Origin: Spirochaetia bacterium UBA5368
GTDB lineage: Bacteria; Spirochaetota; UBA4802; UBA5368
DNA: 10,133 nt
Reading direction: 5' to 3'
Assembly (NCBI GenBank): GCA_002407865.1
Contig: DHPI01000003.1
Coordinates: 9,320-19,452, forward strand
Program-made: the position numbers and the translations under genes
The notes under the pieces: generated by a model
What the model saw: only the letters and a program-made list of their open reading frames with translations
What the model was told of the DNA's origin: nothing
Databases searched by the model: none
Part shown: positions 6,743-10,133 of the stretch, in pieces
Layout of the letters: every line of letters starts with the position of its first letter
How positions within the stretch are numbered: position 1 is the stretch's first letter

Positions 6743-7078
6743 GTATCGCAGCACAACACGGCTGTCTTCACCACCCGACGGGCGCAAGACAGCCTGTCTG
6801 TTTCTTCGCGACTGTACGTATCTCCATGGTACGAAAAATGCATACAGTCCGGCGGTATCGCGCCATATGATGATTTTCCATTGAATCACTGTTGCATTCT
6901 CAACCGCACCGCATCATATGATGTATATATTTGTATATAAAAATGCTTGCCAAAATAGCACTTTTTTTATTTATAAATACTGTTCCGAACGATATAACGA
7001 TATACTGAAGAATCAGCGAAGGGGCCGTCAACAGACGCTTTCGCCGCAAAAAATTCATTTCCACAAAAAAGGTTATCT
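6743..7078. other. 336-base non-coding stretch with hairpins and an AT-rich leader
   Basis: Beyond the terminator this region holds an imperfect hairpin with arms 6810-6821 and 6838-6849 (GACTGTA/TACAGTC core plus five further pairs or wobbles, one mismatch), then a small GGCG/CGCC hairpin at 6851-6864. A 12-bp palindrome CATCATATGATG is at 6912-6923. A possible promoter for the next gene is TTGCCA (6947-6952) with TTATAA 18 bases later. A leader hairpin GCGAAGG/CTTTCGC (7016-7022/7038-7044) precedes the ribosome site. I see no credible open frame. Confidence 0.5.
6760..6799 (+). terminator. Terminator hairpin after the second crotonase gene
   Basis: GGCTGTCTT (6760-6768) pairs with AAGACAGCC (6786-6794), with a small inner CCC/GGG hairpin in the loop, followed by TGTCTGTTTC. 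It begins 18 bases after the stop codon. The core GGCTGTCT is the same as in the hairpin at 1004-1052. Confidence 0.7.
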
Positions 7079-7531
7079 ATGAGCAAATTTAACAGGGCGC
7101 TGTCGAATTTCATGTCGATTAAGGCTGAAAGGTTAAACGAGATACTCAACATCCCCGAGGCGTTGTATTTTACGGATGAGGATCGCGACGAAATCATGAC
7201 ATGGAGCAGGCCGAAAGCGCGCTGCGTCTGGAAAAAAATGAAGCGAAATGTCGCGAAAAGGAAAACATCGGGCATACACTACGAGGTATGCAGTTACTGC
7301 GTTCTGTACAATTTTGAAAAATTTAAGCGCATTTCATGCCGCGGATGCGGCTACGGCGTGCGGCACGGCCTCTGCGGCAGCAAATCGCAGCCCAACGATT
7401 ATATAAAGATAATGAACGCGTTCGATTCGGCGGAGGAGAATCCTATGAGATTCTTTACCGATTCGTATTACATGGCCATCATAAGAAATATTGAGAAAGA
7501 TCTCAATATTTACTGGTGGATGCTCGTATAA
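7079..7531 (+). CDS. Protein of unknown function with two CxxC pairs, 150 aa
   Basis: I do not recognise a named family. The 150-residue protein has a helical, basic first half (R/K-rich 44-63) and a central cysteine module: C71-S-Y-C74, then twelve residues, then C87-R-G-C90, with C99 nine residues on. This resembles a zinc ribbon or knuckle. The last fifty residues are helical and aromatic (Y-Y, W-W near the end). No signal peptide or membrane segment is evident. The ATG has AAAGG at seven bases, a good ribosome site. It ends 13 bases before the patatin gene on the same strand, so the two are probably one transcript. A perfect 11-bp inverted repeat (7486-7496/7501-7511) lies in the last codons. 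A zinc-binding partner or regulator of the lipase is conceivable but pure inference. Confidence 0.75.
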   Translation: MSKFNRALSNFMSIKAERLNEILNIPEALYFTDEDRDEIMTWSRPKARCVWKKMKRNVAKRKTSGIHYEVCSYCVLYNFEKFKRISCRGCGYGVRHGLCGSKSQPNDYIKIMNAFDSAEENPMRFFTDSYYMAIIRNIEKDLNIYWWMLV

Positions 7532-7544
7532 ACAGGTTTGCAGC

Positions 7545-8411
7545 ATGAAAAAAGCACAATCAAAATCCCCTTTTTCCGCCATAGTGTTTGCCGGCGGCGG
7601 AGACCGCTGCATGTGGCAGGCGGGATTTTTAACGACTGCGGCGCCCGCGCTCGGATTGCGTCCAGACGAGGTTTCAGGCGCGAGCGCGGGCTCGGCAATC
7701 GCGTGCCTCGTGTTTGCGGAAAGAACCCATGACGGCATTGAATTTTTCAAGGAGATAACCGCCAGAAATAAAAGAAACTTTTATCCCGGCAACATCTTCC
7801 GCGGAAAACCCGCGTTTCCCCATTACGAAATGTACCGCAAGGTCATTCTCAACGGCATTGACGCGGCATCGCTGAAAAAGCTGCACAGCGGCCCCGACAT
7901 TCGAATACTCATGACACATCCGCCGGCGTGGTGCGGCCCAAGGCTGGGCACGTTTATCGGGCTTTCAAGCTACGTGCTGGAAAAGCATATCGCGCATACG
8001 GTGCACCCCGTTCTATCGTCGAAAATCGGTTTCAGGGGAGAGGTCGTTTCCGTACGGGATTGCACTACACCGGGAGAGCTTGCCAGCGTGATTTTGGCGT
8101 CATCATGCACCCCTCCGTTTATGCCTTTGCAGTACCGCAATTCAAAACCGGTGCTCGACGGCGGTTTGATCGACAACGTACCGGTAAGCGCACTCGCAAG
8201 GAAGCACGACTCGACGCTCATACTGCTGACGCGGCAGTACCCCCGCACGCATATTCCCAACGTTCCCGGCAGAACATACGTAATGCCTTCCATTCCGGTC
8301 CCGATCAGCAAGTGGGATTATACAAATCCGAAAGGCATACAACTGACATTCGAAATCGGCCTGAGGGACGGCGAGCGTTTTGCGCGTTCATACACCGCTG
8401 CACAGGGATAA
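7545..8411 (+). CDS. Patatin-like phospholipase
   Basis: A 288-residue serine hydrolase of the patatin family, which cleaves acyl esters of phospholipids or related lipids through a Ser-Asp dyad. Key elements are the glycine-rich oxyanion loop G-G-G-D-R (17-21), the nucleophile elbow G-A-S-A-G with Ser47, and the D-G-G motif with Asp205 followed by L-I-D-N-V-P-V. Spacing is normal for the family. There is no signal peptide, so it acts in the cytosol or is exported by an unseen route. The ATG at 7545 is preceded by ACAGG at nine bases and lies 13 bases after the previous stop. An in-frame start at 7491 would overlap the upstream gene and is less likely. The substrate is unknown. Confidence 0.92.
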   Translation: MKKAQSKSPFSAIVFAGGGDRCMWQAGFLTTAAPALGLRPDEVSGASAGSAIACLVFAERTHDGIEFFKEITARNKRNFYPGNIFRGKPAFPHYEMYRKVILNGIDAASLKKLHSGPDIRILMTHPPAWCGPRLGTFIGLSSYVLEKHIAHTVHPVLSSKIGFRGEVVSVRDCTTPGELASVILASSCTPPFMPLQYRNSKPVLDGGLIDNVPVSALARKHDSTLILLTRQYPRTHIPNVPGRTYVMPSIPVPISKWDYTNPKGIQLTFEIGLRDGERFARSYTAAQG

Positions 8412-8422
8412 TCCTCCCGTGC

Positions 8423-8442
8423 GGCGTCCCACGGTGGGCGCC
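8423..8442 (+). terminator. Possible terminator after the patatin gene
   Basis: GGCGTCC (8423-8429) can pair with GGGCGCC (8436-8442), including one G-T wobble, across a six-base loop. It starts 12 bases after the stop codon. The T-tract that follows is poor (CATCTATTTG), so it may be weak. Confidence 0.35.
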
Positions 8443-8497
8443 CATCTATTTGCGCCGGACATTTGACAAAAAATTTATCATTATAGATTGACAAATT

Positions 8498-8526
8498 TTG
8501 ATTTTTGCCCTTATGTGCTGTATACT
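8498..8526 (+). promoter_or_regulatory. Sigma70-type promoter of the GNAT gene
   Basis: TTGATT (8498-8503) and TATACT (8521-8526) are spaced by exactly 17 bases and would start transcription near 8533, about 24 bases before the ATG. Two direct copies of TTGACAAA (8463-8470 and 8488-8495) lie just upstream, 25 bp apart, and could be extra -35 elements or regulator sites. Confidence 0.55.
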
Positions 8527-8556
8527 ATGAGCAATGAATAAGGTCAGTATAAACTC

Positions 8557-9123
8557 ATGAATCAGTTAACAAAAGAAGATTCCGAAGACCCGCTCAGTAC
8601 CGTTGCGCATACACGCGCTACATCCGCAACCCCCGAATTTATTGTCCCCTGGGAACCGCCCTTTGATATACAACTCGACGCATCGCAGATACGCATTATG
8701 AAGTGCGAAGTGGCGCATCTTTCGCAGATAGTTGCGCTCGAACATCAATTATTTTCAGCAACCAGCGCTTACGACGCGGCATTTCTCGAAGAAGAAATCA
8801 CGGCCGGCAGATACCTCGTTGCGCTTGATCGGAATAACGCCATTGCGGGATATGCAGGGCTGGAACCGGAAAACACAAATATCTATATATCAAATATCGC
8901 GGTCCGTCGTTCGTTTTCGGGCATAGGTCTTGGACGCGAGTTTCTGCGAAACATAGTCGCGGCTTCGGTAAAAATGAATGCGCCGCGCATTACCCTTCAT
9001 GTATCGGAACACAATTTTCGGGCAATCAAGTTTTACAGCGAATTCGGCTTCACAGTCGATTCATTCGTCCGCGATTTTTACTGCGAAAACGACAGCGCCT
9101 ATTATATGATATATCCCCTCTGA
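8557..9123 (+). CDS. GNAT-family N-acetyltransferase, RimI-like
   Basis: A 188-residue acetyltransferase that would transfer acetyl from acetyl-CoA to an amine. The GNAT fold occupies about residues 45-188. The acetyl-CoA loop is V-R-R-S-F-S-G-I-G-L-G (116-126), and the late motif H-N-F-R-A-I-K-F-Y-S-E-F-G-F (152-165) carries the usual Asn and Tyr seen in RimI-type enzymes. A 40-residue polar N-terminal extension, absent from minimal RimI, precedes the domain. The start follows a good promoter; the ribosome site (AAGG 13 bases upstream) is weak. It converges with the thioesterase gene, with only 21 bases between stop codons and no evident terminator hairpin. The substrate, protein N-terminus or small molecule, cannot be told. 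Confidence 0.85.
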   Translation: MNQLTKEDSEDPLSTVAHTRATSATPEFIVPWEPPFDIQLDASQIRIMKCEVAHLSQIVALEHQLFSATSAYDAAFLEEEITAGRYLVALDRNNAIAGYAGLEPENTNIYISNIAVRRSFSGIGLGREFLRNIVAASVKMNAPRITLHVSEHNFRAIKFYSEFGFTVDSFVRDFYCENDSAYYMIYPL

Positions 9124-9144
9124 CCGGAAAATCTTACAATATCA

Positions 9145-9573
9145 TTACACTACCATATAATCGGTCGAGGACGTCGCAACCAGCTTGTTGTTTCCGTTAT
9201 ACGCCTCGGCATACATGTGCAGCAGCCGCCTGCCGCATGATTTTATCGTCGCCGTTATCGTAATCGTATCGCCCGGAAATATCGGCCTCTGGAAGCTTGC
9301 CTGGAGATTAATTGTCGTTGTCGGCACCTGCGCCGTAAGGAAGCTAAGCGGTCCGAAGACGTTATCGAACGCCGCCAGGATATGGCCGCCCTGCATTGTT
9401 TTTCCCGGATTGGTATATTTTTCAAAAACAGGAAACGAGACGGTAAGGCTCGTTTTCGGCACGTATTCCAGCACAGTTCCCTGCATTTCGGTAAAACAGT
9501 TCGGCGGCATTTGAATATCCACGCCATCCGGTATCGTGATTGTCGCAAACTGTTCTATTAGCATATCATTCAT
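9145..9573 (-). CDS. Hotdog-fold acyl-CoA thioesterase (PaaI type)
   Basis: A 142-residue single hotdog domain, the usual length for PaaI/acyl-CoA thioesterase proteins, which hydrolyse acyl-CoA to free acid and CoA. The signature segment N-P-G-K-T-M-Q-G-G-H-I-L-A-A-F-D (55-70) matches the N..G..HGG....D pattern, with Gln61 where many members have His; Asp70 is the likely catalytic acid. The strand-rich C-terminal half (T-T-T-I-N-L-Q onward) is typical. The ATG at 9573 is chosen because AGAGG lies eight bases upstream; a TTG frame start at 9591 would overlap that site. It is divergent from the GalT-like gene. Together with the crotonases it fits an acyl-CoA metabolism role, but the genes are not in one operon. 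Confidence 0.88.
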   Translation of the reverse strand: MNDMLIEQFATITIPDGVDIQMPPNCFTEMQGTVLEYVPKTSLTVSFPVFEKYTNPGKTMQGGHILAAFDNVFGPLSFLTAQVPTTTINLQASFQRPIFPGDTITITATIKSCGRRLLHMYAEAYNGNNKLVATSSTDYMVV

Positions 9574-9679
9574 TCTTTTTTCCTCTTTCAATTAAAAGCG
9601 CGTTCTGTTTCATGGCGCACTATCTCCCACGCCGCATTACGCACTACAATTTTAGCCAAGATTATCTACTTTAATTTAC

Positions 9680-9706
9680 TTGACAATATATTTTTTTATG
9701 TAACAT
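9680..9706 (+). promoter_or_regulatory. Weak candidate promoter of the GalT-like gene
   Basis: A perfect TTGACA (9680-9685) is followed after 15 bases by TAACAT (9701-9706). The spacing is short and the -10 imperfect. An alternative -10, TATAAA at 9731-9736, has no good -35. Confidence 0.25.
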
Positions 9707-9744
9707 TCCATTCATTATTGATCAGCGAGGTATAAAACGTTATC

Positions 9745-10133
9745 ATGGAATTTAAAAAAATAACTAAAATATCTAAACTCCTCGATCCGTTTCAAAATTT
9801 CATATACTCTGAAAAAACAAGCGAAGTACGGTTCGATCCGCTGACAGGGCTGACTACCAGAATACTTGACTTTCCCGTTAAGCAGCTTCAGAAAGAGGAC
9901 CTGACCGATATCGCCGAAAAGACGAAGGGCTTCTGCCCATTCTGTCCTGAGATGATCGATACAATAACCCCGAAATTTGATCCCGCGTTGCTGCCGAACG
10001 AACGCTACACACGCGGCGAGGCCGTATGCTTCCCTAACGCGTTCCCGTACGATGAAAACGGCGCCGTCACGGTTATTTCACACGCGCATTACATTCCAAT
10101 AGAGAATTTCAGCGCCGGGCTGATTGCCGACGC
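9745..10133 (+). CDS. Galactose-1-phosphate uridylyltransferase/HIT-like protein, 5' part
   Basis: The frame is open from the ATG at 9745 to the end of the window, giving the first 129 residues of a longer protein. G-F-C-P-F-C-P-E (62-69) is a CxxC zinc knuckle like that near the N-terminus of GalT-type nucleotidyltransferases. F-P-N-A-F-P (96-101) resembles their N-x-F-P loop, and H-A-H (113-115) follows on a strand. GalT-like enzymes move nucleotidyl groups to sugar phosphates through a His in an HxHxQ-type motif, which would lie beyond the window. The only ribosome-site candidate, AGCGAGG, is 14 bases upstream and rather distant. With the active site missing, the assignment to this superfamily is moderate and no substrate can be named. 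Confidence 0.65.
   Translation, partial: MEFKKITKISKLLDPFQNFIYSEKTSEVRFDPLTGLTTRILDFPVKQLQKEDLTDIAEKTKGFCPFCPEMIDTITPKFDPALLPNERYTRGEAVCFPNAFPYDENGAVTVISHAHYIPIENFSAGLIAD

Noticed and set aside
7545..8411. Reading the patatin gene as part of an anti-phage defence system.
   Set aside because: No sensor, nucleotidyltransferase cyclase or other defence gene is adjacent. The neighbours are an unknown CxxC protein and a GNAT enzyme.
7928..8491. A 187-codon plus-strand frame overlapping the patatin gene.
   Set aside because: It is a shifted-frame shadow rich in Arg and His, without motifs, lying inside the patatin coding region.
8463..8495. Direct repeat TTGACAAA as the start of a repeat array.
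   Set aside because: There are only two copies, in AT-rich promoter DNA, and no further unit follows; more likely -35-like elements.

Overview
The window looks like ordinary chromosome from a Gram-negative-type bacterium of mid GC. Intergenic stretches are AT-rich, promoters are sigma70-like (TATAAT/TATACT), and genes often start after GGAGG-type ribosome sites. Several genes handle acyl-CoA or lipid: two crotonase-fold genes, a hotdog thioesterase and a patatin-like hydrolase. A lipoprotein carries a peptidoglycan-peptidase domain and a relaxed lipobox. This combination would suit an anaerobic spirochaete-like or deltaproteobacterium-like organism, but the taxonomic guess is weak. I see no rRNA, tRNA, CRISPR array, insertion sequence or phage gene.

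Left part (1-4357). Gene order is an unrecognised 282-residue protein (minus), a canonical enoyl-CoA hydratase (minus) ending in a 23-bp perfect hairpin, a two-span membrane protein (minus), a tiny six-cysteine protein (plus), a small lysine/HEAT-repeat protein (minus) and a metallo-beta-lactamase-fold hydrolase (minus).

Centre (4358-6800). A divergent intergenic region holds two perfect palindromes sharing the core ATGCGCAT, 21 bp centre to centre, next to perfect TATAAT boxes. It precedes the most unusual gene of the window, a lipoprotein in which a complete M23 (LytM) metallopeptidase domain sits inside an ankyrin-repeat array. Next comes a second crotonase gene whose reading frame is broken by a TAA at codon 12. 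It is followed by a terminator with the same GGCTGTCT core as the terminator of the first crotonase.

Right part (6800-10133). After a 336-base non-coding stretch with several hairpins come a CxxC/CxxC protein and a patatin-like phospholipase, 13 bases apart and probably co-transcribed. A GNAT acetyltransferase with its own promoter, a convergent PaaI-type thioesterase, and the 5' part of a GalT/HIT-like gene that runs off the window complete it.

Most genes stand alone or in pairs with their own regulatory signals, and strands alternate, so no long operon is evident. The strongest candidates for something new are the M23-in-ankyrin lipoprotein with its palindromic control region, and the small cysteine-rich proteins.
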